Positions 20,362-28,820 of a stretch of 28,820 bases of DNA are shown piece by piece. The first letter of the stretch is position 1. Every line of letters begins with the position of its first letter. Source of the stretch: Scleroderma bovista. Its lineage: Eukaryota; Basidiomycota; Agaricomycetes; Boletales; Sclerodermataceae. The stretch is taken from NCBI GenBank assembly GCA_037178675.1, contig JAYMGJ010000831.1, positions 1-28,820 on the forward strand, given 5' to 3'. The notes beneath the pieces were generated by a model. That model made no database searches. It had not been told where the DNA came from and saw only the letters and a program-made list of their open reading frames with translations. Both the position numbers and the translations under genes were made by a program.

Positions 20362-21119
20362 CACCAAATGCTGTGTGTGGTGTGTTATGTCACTTTTTTG
20401 ATATGTTTTCAAAGTCTCCGCATTTTTTCGGACATTTTCCCACGCTGTCCATCATATCATTTCACTTCTCCTGTGCTTCCACATCAAGCTATTAACTTGG
20501 TGATGATATGGCAACTACTATATAGTATTACAGAGCCTCCTAGATAGTCAGAATATGGATGGTTGCACTGGGGACTGATAGAGCCCCTATTTTCATAAAA
20601 GTAGTGTTTGCCCTCCTGCTCACCTTTAGAGCGCTCTGTATCCCAGTTTATGTGATAGACGAGTGGTAATAGTAAACTAATACAGTTACAAACCATCCCA
20701 AAAGTACCAACACTCGCAGTAAGAGCCTCCCAGGGTGTTATACCAGGAGGAGGAGAATGTGACACAGCACTTCAGAGGCTCCACCCCATCAAATGTGCTT
20801 GGTATATGTTGTAGGTACATATGGCCCCTTGAAGGGGATGTAATTCAGAAGTGTATATGTCCAATGTATCAAAAATGCGAAGCCTTTTTTACTTTTACCC
20901 CTAACTATTTCTCCAACCATCCAGAGCCTCTGGCACACTCATTTGAGGTTCCATTTATGGACCTATATACTTATATAACATATCTGATACTATGTACAGT
21001 ACATGGGGACCAGGGATGGGGCACAGGAAGGCAGAGGAGGCTCACAAGGAGGGTGGGAATATTGCAGTTCTGGTATTGACCAAATGTGGCCATGTTTTGG
21101 GAGTAGTAGCGCTTTTAGC
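20362..21119. repeat. Inner inverted-repeat arm, right (758 bp)
   Basis: Reverse complement of 19343-20100. Beyond 21119 the pairing continues imperfectly through GATTACATAA (21122-21131 against 19331-19340) into the more diverged outer arm. Confidence 0.9.
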
Positions 21120-21579
21120 GCTTATGTAATCTTACCCAGAGTGGTCAACAACTATTAATAAAAATCAAGAAGCCAAGGAGGCTCAGATGAGCCTCGGCGG
21201 AGGGTCTAGAGTGGTCATAGAGGCTATGCCGGCGTGAAGCCGACGAAATGAACACTATTCGGGACTAGCCAAATAGGAGTGGCAAATCCCGGTACAGATG
21301 GTTGGTCTCTCAGATGGGTTTCTCACGACATAAAAACCCTGTCTGAGAGACCTCTATTGCCACCGAGAACTGGTGCCTAAGGTGGCTTCGTTACTCAGCT
21401 AGCTTAGAAAGCCAAACACACGAACAATGCCGGTGACCGAGGTCTCAGAGATAGGGTTTTTTTACTGCAAACTAAGTACTACCGCTTCATAGACAGTCTG
21501 GTCATCAGATTCAATTTCCTCACTCCCTTCGACAGCTTCTGCTGTCATCTTTTGCCACCATTGCAATGTGGCTTTTCAG

Positions 21580-22205
21580 GATGGAGAAGCTATGTCAATG
21601 ATCGTCCTTGCATCATTGGTGATGTCCAAATCGGTTTCAACTTTCAACATTCTGGTTTACCGTCCTTGTGGTCCTTGAATCCTTTTTTGAGTGTCTCGAC
21701 GCCACTGCATAGTGTTGTTCTAACGTTAGTGGTCGACCTTTTACTGTGTGCTCTGCTTCACCGACGAAAACTATGCATTCAGCTTCAGCTGTGTGTTGAG
21801 CAGCCTCATTTCAACACCGTCACATACTGGCGTGGCGAGGAGTTACCAGTGACAGATTGTTCCATGGAGAGGACCAGAAGTTAGTCTCAATGCATTTTGG
21901 GTTCGTCAATTGACACCAGTGTGCGCAGCATGTCGATGTGCTTTTGTTGAACACGACCAAATCGGAGATGTCAAAGGAAATCCAACCACATAGGGTCTAC
22001 AACAACATGCATTTGCTCTGTCAATGTCACGACGGTGGTGAATTCCTCGAAGATCACACATCCTGCTTGACTGAGTTCATGATTTTGTTGTACTGTAGTT
22101 GTTGGAAAGTAGAGAGCTTTAGATAGTGGGCATGCAATGGGCGGGAATTGGAAAAAAAAATCCCCACAAAGAATGATGCTGATGCCTTCAAATGAGTGAG
22201 GACAG
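21580..22205 (-). pseudogene. Pif1-like (Helitron-type) helicase relic
   Basis: On the minus strand, SFEGISIILCGDF (about 22195 downward) with QFPP is helicase motif III, followed by ACPLSKALYFPT, FEEFTTVVTLTEQM and DPMWLDFL. After an in-frame TGA (21971-21973) the same frame continues HLRFGRVQQKHIDML. Other frames then give SPWNNLSLVTPRHAS, VKGRPLTLEQHYAVAS and ETDLDITNDARTIIDI, all in family order. So the C-terminal half of a Pif1-family DNA helicase, as in Helitrons or the expanded Agaricomycete Pif1 set, is present but broken by stops and frameshifts. The N-terminal Walker A part is missing. The TGA stands where CGA (Arg) would continue the frame. Confidence 0.8.
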
Positions 22206-22551
22206 AGGTTGTCCATCATCCATACATGGGCAACACAGTTATGTAACCACAATATTGCTGATATTTGCACAAGTTTCAAGACATGGCTACCTACATAACA
22301 ACTTACATCAATTGCTCAAGACAGAATACAACTACAAGTACATGATAAAACTGCTTCAAGGTTTGGAGGATTGCCAGAAATACTACAAAATATTTGTAGT
22401 ATTTGTCAAATGAGCTGAGGAGACATACATATCAAGCAAACACAAGGACATTATAGGTTGTTGCAAAGACCTCCTTGTAGTTAAATGGAATATGAGCTAC
22501 AAAGAGGTGTTACTTATGATTTGGGTGCAAAGGTAAAGAAGAATGACTTAC
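22206..22551. other. 3' flank of the DUF2235-DM9 gene, no certain exon
   Basis: A last exon could begin at 22414 after a CCTCAG acceptor and stop within 11 codons, but the implied 137-nt intron is longer than most of its neighbours. An imperfect palindrome AATACTACAAA/TTTGTAGTATT lies near 22378-22403. Part of this DNA may belong to the helicase relic. Confidence 0.4.
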
Positions 22552-25104
22552 CATGGCCACCAACTTTGACCTTGCCACAGTGGATACCTCCAGAGATGGG
22601 TGCTTGGGCTATGAAAAGGGGCTCCCCATCGGCCTCCATGCCTCCCCTGCGTGATTGAATGACATGTCAAATGAAGGACACACCTAATTTCAGGTAGACT
22701 TACCGGACAGGGACAGCCCCATTGAGCAGATCATGAGAATAACGCCCCGAGACAGCAACCCAGCGGACTGAGTTCTGTGATCCTACAAGAAGCTGGAAGT
22801 CGCCTCTGATCTATAACAACCATTTTACCCATGACGTAGAATATTAAAGCAAAAAACCTACAAGAATCTCTTTTCCGTCATATGAAATGTAGACAAATTC
22901 AGCTGTCGCCTTTCCGGGATCTTGTTATGTATCAGTGAACTTTATTAAAAGCCTAGCCACTAATGGCACTCACGGACACCCCCCTAGGTTCCCCGATCAA
23001 AAAAATCATCTCGATGAACAGGGTTGGATCACTCACTGCATAAGGTGCACGTGCAACATAAATGGTGCGACCATCTGCCTCGCGTCCCCCAACAATGGCG
23101 TCGGACGGCAGTATACCGCGGTGTTCGCCAACGACCTATATTCCAGGCAATGTCTATCAATCAATAATGCAACATACGACTGGACTAACCCAGTTGACCG
23201 GTGGCCGAATAACTTCCTCTGGACTGTCGAAGATAGGGGCTTTAATTGGTCCGCCAATCTGTGGACACATCAGGAAAGCAAAAATAAAATAACCCATATC
23301 GCATACCGGTAGCTTGCCCCAGTTGTCTTTGCAGTATTTTTCGAAGTCGTTCAAGGGTGGATAAACAGGATTGAAGCCTGGGAGACTGTGGGCGATGATT
23401 TCAAGCGTGATCATTTTGTCCGGAGAAACAAGGTTCTTGGGAGAATTTTTGATGCTTTCATGAAAAACGGGGTTGGTGGTAATCTGCCCACTCTCGAGAC
23501 GGGTTTCGTGTCCGACGATCATTCGCTGAGTGATGGGTGTTTCCATGTACGCGTTGTGAGGTTGGGATGTTCCCCAGGGGTCAGGAGCTCTCTGTGCTGT
23601 GGAGCGCATGAAGTCAAGATCTAGGTTGATAAAGGATTGAATTTCTCCCTGTGCAATATTATCATAAGGGGATGTGTCACAGATCAATAGAATTCTACCA
23701 ACCGCCATCCAGAATAGAGCGATGTCAGCGAGTTCGTGCCGTTGATAACCTCCACCAACATCAGAATGAGCTCCCGCAAACCACACCTTCGACGAGTTCA
23801 GTAACTATGGTAAGGATGGTAAGGATGGTGTGAATTTGAATATTTACCTGTTTTAGAACCTGTCCTGAGCCGATTCCACCTGGAGGGGATGTCCATAGGG
23901 TAGGCAAAAATTTCTTTCTGTTTTCTTGGAGTGAGACAGCATGAAGGGCAATGTCGATTGTTGTGGGAAGACTCGTATCCTTGATTTCGAGCGCGTCGAT
24001 GGTGCCATAAACAGATCCGACGGTGTCCCACACGCCCACACACCTTTGTCGATAGTGTAATGACTAAAATCAAATGATACAATGACTGCTTACTTGATCC
24101 TTGGACGACGGGTGTCTGGCGGGATGGTGGGTGTCTTTCCATCCACAAGTTCGCGCCAAATTCGGAAGAATTGGACAAGTTCCTTTCGTGGTAGCAGTCC
24201 AATGACATCCTACCGCCTGTAAATACATGAAAACCACGCGATGATAATGACAACGCACGATCAAGCCCGATAATTTCCTGGCCGTGTAAGCACCTCTGGG
24301 TTGGGCATCTCGATGAGTAAACAGCGCTCAGGTGAAAAACAGAAGACATCACCTAGAAAATCTGAAAAGAAGAGTAAGGCCATTGATACTGGTGCATTGG
24401 GTGTCAATACTAACCCAAAGATACAAATTTCGTCTCCATCCTCGTAGTTTTGGGCGAGAAACGCGTATGCGTCACGAATTTTGCTCGCTGTAGCACGTCT
24501 TATTGATGACAGGTTGAGGGCGAGCTGGACAATAAACTTACCCACTGCAGTACCAAGCGCCTCTAAATAACGGTATATGAGTTAAGAAATGTTACGGTCT
24601 CGAATCCACTCACGTAGCAGGGTTGTTCCACTCACTGGGTCTCCTTTGAAATTGGCTTCGGAACCAACACCACTTTGATAAAATACAATCTGTTTATTTC
24701 CATTGCTTTGAGAATATTAGGAAATCTCCAAGGAATGTTAAATCCACTCACATAGCGAGGGGCTTGACAGATCTCGCTGAAGAGTCCTGTCAATTGTTAT
24801 TTTTTGTCTTCACCATGACCCTCACCAAGGCGGATCACATTAGTCATGTACTGTAAATTCCCCCCTCCACCAGAAGCTTAAAGGTTCGTGTGAGTGAGAA
24901 TATTGAATACTAATACAAGAGAAATGCCATACGGAGGTCCAAGTCCGTGGTGACAATCTCTTGGGGCATAGATGAGGCTGATGTTCTACTTGTCAGCCAA
25001 AACAACTTGTGGGCCTCGGAGATTCGCTTACTGCTGACTTGCGGAGCCAGGTTACCGTCCATTCCGGTGCCATCGCAGAATATCAACAAGGACTTCGAAG
25101 TCAT
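22552..25104 (-). CDS. DUF2235 alpha/beta-hydrolase fused to DM9 (DUF3421) repeats, about 18 exons
   Basis: DUF2235 is the Tle1-like alpha/beta-hydrolase family. Exons: 25104-25039, 24850-24826, 24776-24752, 24705-24614, 24562-24542, 24487-24415, 24361-24353, 24295-24259, 24209-24094, 24043-23848, 23786-23703, 23648-23307, 23258-23178, 23135-23037, 22983-22974, 22920-22862, 22810-22704, 22646-22552. All phases agree (about 512 codons). Landmarks: FCDGTGMDG, TNVIRLARSVKP, VFYQSGVGSEANF, DGDEICIFGFSRGAYTARK (nucleophile elbow), GVWDTVGS, WFAGAHSDVGGGY. After GKLP, DM9 repeats follow: IVGGREADGRTIYVARA, GGVHPGKA, RWVAVSGR, GGMEADGEPLFIAQA, GGIHCGKV. The 188-nt first intron may hide another small exon, 23702-23649 could be read through, and the 3' end is unsettled. 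No signal peptide; likely cytosolic. The substrate is unknown. Confidence 0.85.
22974..22983 (-). other. 10-nt microexon in the first DM9 repeat
   Basis: GGGGGTGTCC is bounded by CCTAG (end of intron 23036-22984) and GTGAGT (start of intron 22973-22921). Including it gives YAGGVHPGKA, the expected DM9 pattern, and repairs the phase between exons 23135-23037 and 22920-22862. Confidence 0.8.
24353..24361 (-). other. 9-nt microexon coding the core of the GFSRG nucleophile elbow
   Basis: ATTTTCTAG lies between CAG (end of the 53-nt intron 24414-24362) and GTGATG (start of the 57-nt intron 24352-24296). Joined to TTTGG upstream and AGGTGCTTAC downstream it gives F-G-F-S-R-G-A-Y, the hallmark of the family, in the correct frame. 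Skipping it keeps frame but deletes the catalytic serine. Confidence 0.85.
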
Positions 25105-25194
25105 TGTACTGATCAACTTTGAGTCTGGTTCACAGTGGATACAGTGGGTTGAGGTCATCCCAGAAGGCTGCGCACCCCAACTTTTATAACATAC

Positions 25195-25925
25195 GGCGAC
25201 ATGGCATAAACACAACACGCTCACCTACTATTACTATTGCTGTGCATGCATTGAATTTGCAGCCAGGTGCCATCTTTGTAGCATCCATCCCGTTGACCTG
25301 GGTGGTGCGCTTATGAGCAGCTGAAAATCAATTTGTCTTCAACACGCTCACCCGCTATTATTGTCATGCATGCATTGAATTTGCAACCAGGTGCCATCTT
25401 TGTAGCATCCATCCGTTGACTTGGGTGGTGCGCTTATGAGCAGCCGCCAATCAATTTGTCTTCAACACGCCCACCCGCTATTATTGTCGTGCATGCATTG
25501 AATTTGCAGTCAGGTGGCCATCTTTGTAGCATCCATCCCGTTGACCTGGGTGGTGCGCTTATGAGCAGCTGAAAATCAATTTGTCTTCAACACGCTCACC
25601 CGCTATTATTGTCATGCATGCATTGAATTTGCAACCAGGTGCCATCTTTGTAGCATCCATCCCGTTGACCTGGGTGGTGCGCTTATGAGCAGCCAATAAT
25701 CAATTTGTCTTCAACACGCTCACCCGTTATTATTGCTATGTATGCTTTGAATCCATCCCGTTGACTTGGGTGGTGCGCTTATGAGCAGCCGCCAATCAAT
25801 TTGTCTTCAACACGCCCACCCGCTATTATTGTCGTGCATGCATTGAATTTGCAGTCAGGTGCCATCTTTGTAGCATCCATCCCGTTGACCTGGGTGGTGC
25901 GCGCTTATGAGCAGCTGATAATCAA
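25195..25925. repeat. 124-bp minisatellite upstream of the DUF2235-DM9 gene
   Basis: TTATGAGCAG occurs at 25311, 25434, 25559, 25683, 25779 and 25905, spacings 123, 125, 124, 96 and 126 bp. Each unit has CAATTTGTCTTCAACACGC, ACCCGCTATTATTGT, ATGCATGCATTGAATTTGC, GCCATCTTTGTAGCATCC and TGGGTGGTGCGC. The 96-bp unit lost about 28 bp around the AATTTGCA...TAGC part. The array begins about 90 bp upstream of the minus-strand ATG, so it sits in the likely promoter. Confidence 0.9.
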
Positions 25926-26123
25926 ACACACTCGGTGACCTACTATTATGCTCACAGTAGACGCCACCATAGCGCATTGGCCCATTTGCACCACGTTTGT
26001 AGTATAAATCTCATTGATCTGCCAATCTGAAAGAGCGTCGAGTGACGTTACGGCCTTGCTGAGATTTTTGAATAGTGGGGACAAGCTTGGAACTGATCAA
26101 TGAAATGAAATGAACTAAGAATA
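25926..26123. other. Intergenic DNA between minisatellite and MITE
   Basis: No ORF, repeat or RNA is evident apart from decayed minisatellite sequence (CCTACTATTATGCTC) at the left side. Confidence 0.4.
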
Positions 26124-26331
26124 CGACTACCACGCTCCTTCCCAGCGGTTACTAATACTACTTGGGAAGGGGCTATGTAGGAGTGTGGTAGATAATAATA
26201 GTACTGAATCCTAATTGCCTATATTTGGTATAATATTCGCATCTGCTTTTCAAACTTCTTGCCCTCAGTACTACCACACATACATAGCCCCATTCCTCGA
26301 AGTAACCGCTGGGAAGGAGCGTGGCCGACTA
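26124..26331. mobile_element. MITE-like inverted-repeat element (about 195 bp)
   Basis: A perfect 24-bp inverted repeat runs from CCACGCTCCTTCC (26130-26153) to its complement (26301-26324). A second inner pair is imperfect (ACTTGGGAAGGGGCTATGTA against CTACATAGCCCCATTCC-type sequence). CGACTA flanks both sides (26124-26129 and 26326-26331, one extra C on the right), a probable target duplication. It is too short to code. It lies between the divergent DUF2235-DM9 and ITFG1/TIP genes. Confidence 0.75.
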
Positions 26332-26596
26332 CATATTCCGAAGGCCCGGGGTTTAGTCTACAGCGGTTTGGCCCAAATCACATGACAGTTGGAGCAGTCT
26401 CTGACTCAGTCCAAACCTTCAAACGATAAGACAATCCCATCTTGCATCGTTGGACAGATCTCTACTCTACGGTTGGGTTAAAAGCGCACTGCAGACTTCT
26501 CGACCAGCCGCGCCATCAATGGCAAGAATCCCTTTACTCTCCTCGACTTCTCACTGGAGACATCAGAACAAACTATCATGCCGTGCCTTTCTAAGT
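26332..26596 (+). promoter_or_regulatory. Likely promoter and 5' leader of the ITFG1/TIP gene
   Basis: No other gene fits. In-frame ATGs at 26450 and 26519 would lengthen the protein with sequence that does not resemble a signal peptide start, so I place the leader here. An out-of-frame ATG at 26579 could act as a small upstream start. No TATA box is obvious. Confidence 0.4.
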
Positions 26597-28820
26597 ATGC
26601 TCCTCTTCGTGTCACCGGTGGCGTCCATGTGGCCCTTCTCGCCGAAACGGTTTACAAAGAACGCACTTATGTCTGCGGGTTCGTTGGGCTTGGACGGCGC
26701 TGGACGTGTAGTTGCATTCGGGGACTTTAATGGGGACCAATTGTGAATAATCGTATTTGCCCAGATTTTTTATATCTGACGTCATGACATAGCCTGGACA
26801 TTCTCTCTCTTGATGCAGACCAGCAGGAATTGGCTGTCTACCTCTGGAATCATGGTAAGGACACCACTTTGATACTTCATCAAACAGGGGTTCAAAAAGT
26901 ACACAGATGCATTTGAATTCCGGAAGGCTTCGTCGATACGACATCCAGCTTCTGTTGCGAATGTCGTCCCGGGCGATTTCACTCACGATGGTAAACTTGA
27001 CATCCTCATTATGAGTGCGGATACATGGCGGGATACGTTAAACATGGCAGTATACACGGGCAACCACGACGGAACTTTTGGTGCGTCCTTGGTCATCTCC
27101 CTGAAGGCCGTGAGCCGAACTTTCTACCAGATACCGAGCCAATATCGGTGCCTGCATCCACTCTTTCGCAACCAATTCCTCTTGATGTGAATGGAGACAT
27201 GAAGATAGATCTTCTCGGCGTACCGACCGTCAGAAGAGGATCGTCTACTCCACTCCAGGTATGGGAGAATCACTGGAATACTTCAAATACAAAGGCACCG
27301 TTGTTTGAGTTGTAAGTGATACAGTTATTGATTAAGAATAGTTTGTCGATGTTGGGTGTTGTTGTAGGACCGACCCTCAGTTCAAGGGGTCCCAGTGTAC
27401 TCTGGCGTCGCCTCACAGTAACGCAGTCATCGATTTAAACGGAGATTGTCTTGCAGGTGGAGATCTTTGTATCTTACATGGTGGACCTTACTGAGAATAC
27501 CCAGATGTTTTCCTGGTTTGCGATGAGGGCTCTGGAAAACGATCTTTTCAGATATGGGTGAACAACAAGGACTCGGGATTTACGCTCGCACAGTACGAGC
27601 CACTGCCATCTGGAGTTCAGGCAATTTCATTCGCCGATGTTGGTTAGCATATGAAGCTCTTATATCTGTTCCATTCACTGACCTGTCTCACAGATCGCGA
27701 TGGGTCCGTCGACATGGTATTCACAACCTGCTCTCATGTCTCTTCATCAAGCGGCGTGGGCTCCGGTTGTATGCTTAACATCGCGTACAATAAGCAGCTA
27801 CCTGTATGTTCCTCCACGACGTCTTCCAGCGTCAACAAGCAAGGCGAGCGGATATGCAGGTCACCTGTGGACCTCTGCATTGCCGATCCGGAATTCCACT
27901 ACAACCTTAGCACGAGTCGGGAAAACGACGTGAGGGCATTTTCATTCGTTTCAGATTTCACATCGCTTACGGATGGATTTCTCCGTCCCATTCTATAGGC
28001 CTTTGTTCAGCTTTCGATAGACACACTTCTCAATTCCCCGTCGAGCTCCATTCTCGTCACCGACACCACCTTCTCTCCATCCATTCCCTTACCCGTCCGA
28101 TTGGGTGATACGGATCTGGACGGGTTTCCTGACCTTTTATTCGTTGCCGCCACGTCTGATGGCCACACGCCAAAGTTGTTGGTATCCGAGCCGTGTGCGA
28201 GGGGATTGCCAGGGTGTGATGAGTACGGACATGGGAGGCGCGGGTTTAGACTCGTTCAGAAGGGTACGGAGAGTTTGGAGGCGATCAAGGACGCGAGAGG
28301 CGTGACTCTTTTGGATTTAGACGAGGATGTGAGGGCTATTGTTGTGGTTCTCTGGTTCATTCTGATCACATTGGACAGGGAACGCTCGACATTCTCGTGC
28401 AGAGAACGGGAACGCAAGGGGAAGGGACAATTTCGTTCATACATAATAACTTTTATTATGATGCTTTCTTCCTCAAGGCAATCGGTACGTCCTCTAGTGC
28501 TTGGTGGAATTCTTTTGGTTAAGGACCGCAGTCCTCAATGGCGCATGTAACAGTGGATGGTGTTCGTCGCCAAACAGCTCAAATTACCTTGTGAGCACTA
28601 TTCAGTTAACACTAGCGGCTGCTAACTCGTGCCAAAGCCTATCGGTGTGAGCTATTCTGGCGCTTCATTCAAATATACTGTCCTTGATACGGACGGCCGA
28701 CGATCAGCTGCACAAGGTGAGAATTCCCCTCTCATATGTTTCACTCACGCTTACACCACTATCTCAGTCGGCCAGCTTCCTCAGTCGTCATACCACTCGC
28801 TCCACACTCCCTATGCCTTC
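26597..28820 (+). CDS. T-cell immunomodulatory protein homologue (ITFG1/TIP), FG-GAP repeat protein, 3' end outside window
   Basis: Exons: 26597-26742, 26793-26854, 26907-27080, 27131-27311, 27368-27456, 27505-27642, 27694-27929, 27999-28328, 28379-28484, 28532-28590, 28638-28716, 28768 onward; all phases agree (551 codons so far). A short hydrophobic start leads into MWPFSPKRF. Then come FG-GAP/VCBS calcium-type motifs: FGDFNGDQFLD, PGDFTHDGKLD, DVNGDMKIDLL, DLNGDCLAD, DVDRDGSVDM, GDTDLDGFPDLL, DLDEDGTLDIL. The family hallmarks CSHVSSSSGVG, NIAYNKQL, DAFFLKAIVLNGAC, GVSYSGASFKYTV and GRRSAAQVGQLPQ are present. The family is a secreted or type I membrane beta-propeller protein; its fungal role is unknown. 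The start could be 26519. Introns are about 47-70 nt. It looks intact. Confidence 0.93.

Larger units (their letters stand above)
19102..21392. mobile_element. Non-autonomous long-inverted-repeat DNA transposon (2275 bp) with 8-bp target duplication
   Basis: Terminal inverted repeats CACCTTAGGCACCAGTT (19110-19126) and its complement (21368-21384) are flanked by the perfect direct repeat GCTTCGTT (19102-19109 and 21385-21392). Nearly the whole element is palindromic: outer arms are alignable but diverged, while inner arms 19343-20100 and 20362-21119 appear essentially identical around a 261-bp loop (20101-20361). GAGGCTC or its complement occurs at least seven times per arm (left arm 19256, 19267, 19419, 19532, 19681, 19733, 19923), as expected for subterminal transposase-binding motifs. 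No transposase is encoded; the mirrored ORFs (114 and 93 aa) are by-products. An 8-bp duplication fits hAT, and as I recall Zisupton/KDZ-type elements; the superfamily is unresolved. Confidence 0.85.

Noticed and set aside
19383..21079. Mirrored 114- and 93-codon ORFs as duplicated genes
   Set aside because: They lie in the identical arms of a palindromic transposon, overlap each other and resemble no family I know.
22378..22403. AATACTACAAA/TTTGTAGTATT palindrome as a transposon or operator
   Set aside because: It is short, AT-rich and lacks flanking duplications.
1..28820. tRNA or rRNA genes
   Set aside because: I looked for cloverleaf-like A/B box patterns and rRNA core motifs and saw none; a covariance-model scan would be needed to exclude them.

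Overview
This is nuclear DNA of a filamentous basidiomycete, most likely an Agaricomycete; the order is not resolved. The evidence is genes broken up by many introns of about 42-61 nt, a fungal TET/JBP-type dioxygenase, a Pif1-like helicase relic of the kind abundant in Agaricomycetes, a DIRS-type reverse transcriptase relic, and a dense load of satellites and LTRs. There is no prokaryotic gene organisation.

Positions 1-10,500 are heterochromatin-like. The block starts with a decayed reverse transcriptase/RNase H fragment (1-841, minus). It continues with at least six different tandem-repeat families: 17/20 bp, 159/170 bp, 76/77 bp, a GGGTGATCC family, and GTGGGCT-type arrays including a 313-bp higher-order repeat. 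One solo LTR (6182-8251) splits the GGGTGATCC array. Much of the difference between satellite copies is C/T or G/A change at CpG, as expected from cytosine methylation and deamination.

Positions 10,775-18,900 hold a TET/JBP-like 2-oxoglutarate/Fe(II) dioxygenase gene (minus). It is cut by a 2.34-kb solo LTR (11,243-13,584) whose removal, with one 4-bp target duplicate, restores the reading frame exactly. Head-to-head with it lies an unrecognised, apparently intact three-exon gene (14,832-15,625, plus). A second, nearly identical LTR in inverted orientation (15,896-18,238) truncates a Gag-like coiled-coil protein gene. All three LTR copies sit in 4-bp duplications of the form CCGN.

Positions 19,102-21,392 are a long-inverted-repeat DNA transposon with a perfect 8-bp target duplication, a 261-bp loop and repeated subterminal GAGGCTC motifs. 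A degenerate Pif1-like helicase relic follows at 21,580-22,205.

Positions 22,552-28,820 are euchromatic. Two apparently intact intron-rich genes diverge from a shared intergenic region that carries a 124-bp minisatellite and a MITE. The minus-strand gene is a DUF2235 alpha/beta-hydrolase fused to DM9 repeats; its nucleophile-elbow motif GFSRG is encoded across a 9-nt microexon, and a 10-nt microexon occurs in the DM9 part. The plus-strand gene is the fungal homologue of T-cell immunomodulatory protein (ITFG1/TIP, FG-GAP repeats) and runs off the right edge.

The recurring theme is cytosine-methylation biology: CpG-decayed satellites, CGA-to-TGA nonsense changes in transposon relics, CCG-targeted LTRs, and a 5-methylcytosine-oxidase-type gene disrupted by one of those LTRs. 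Functional links between these are inference.
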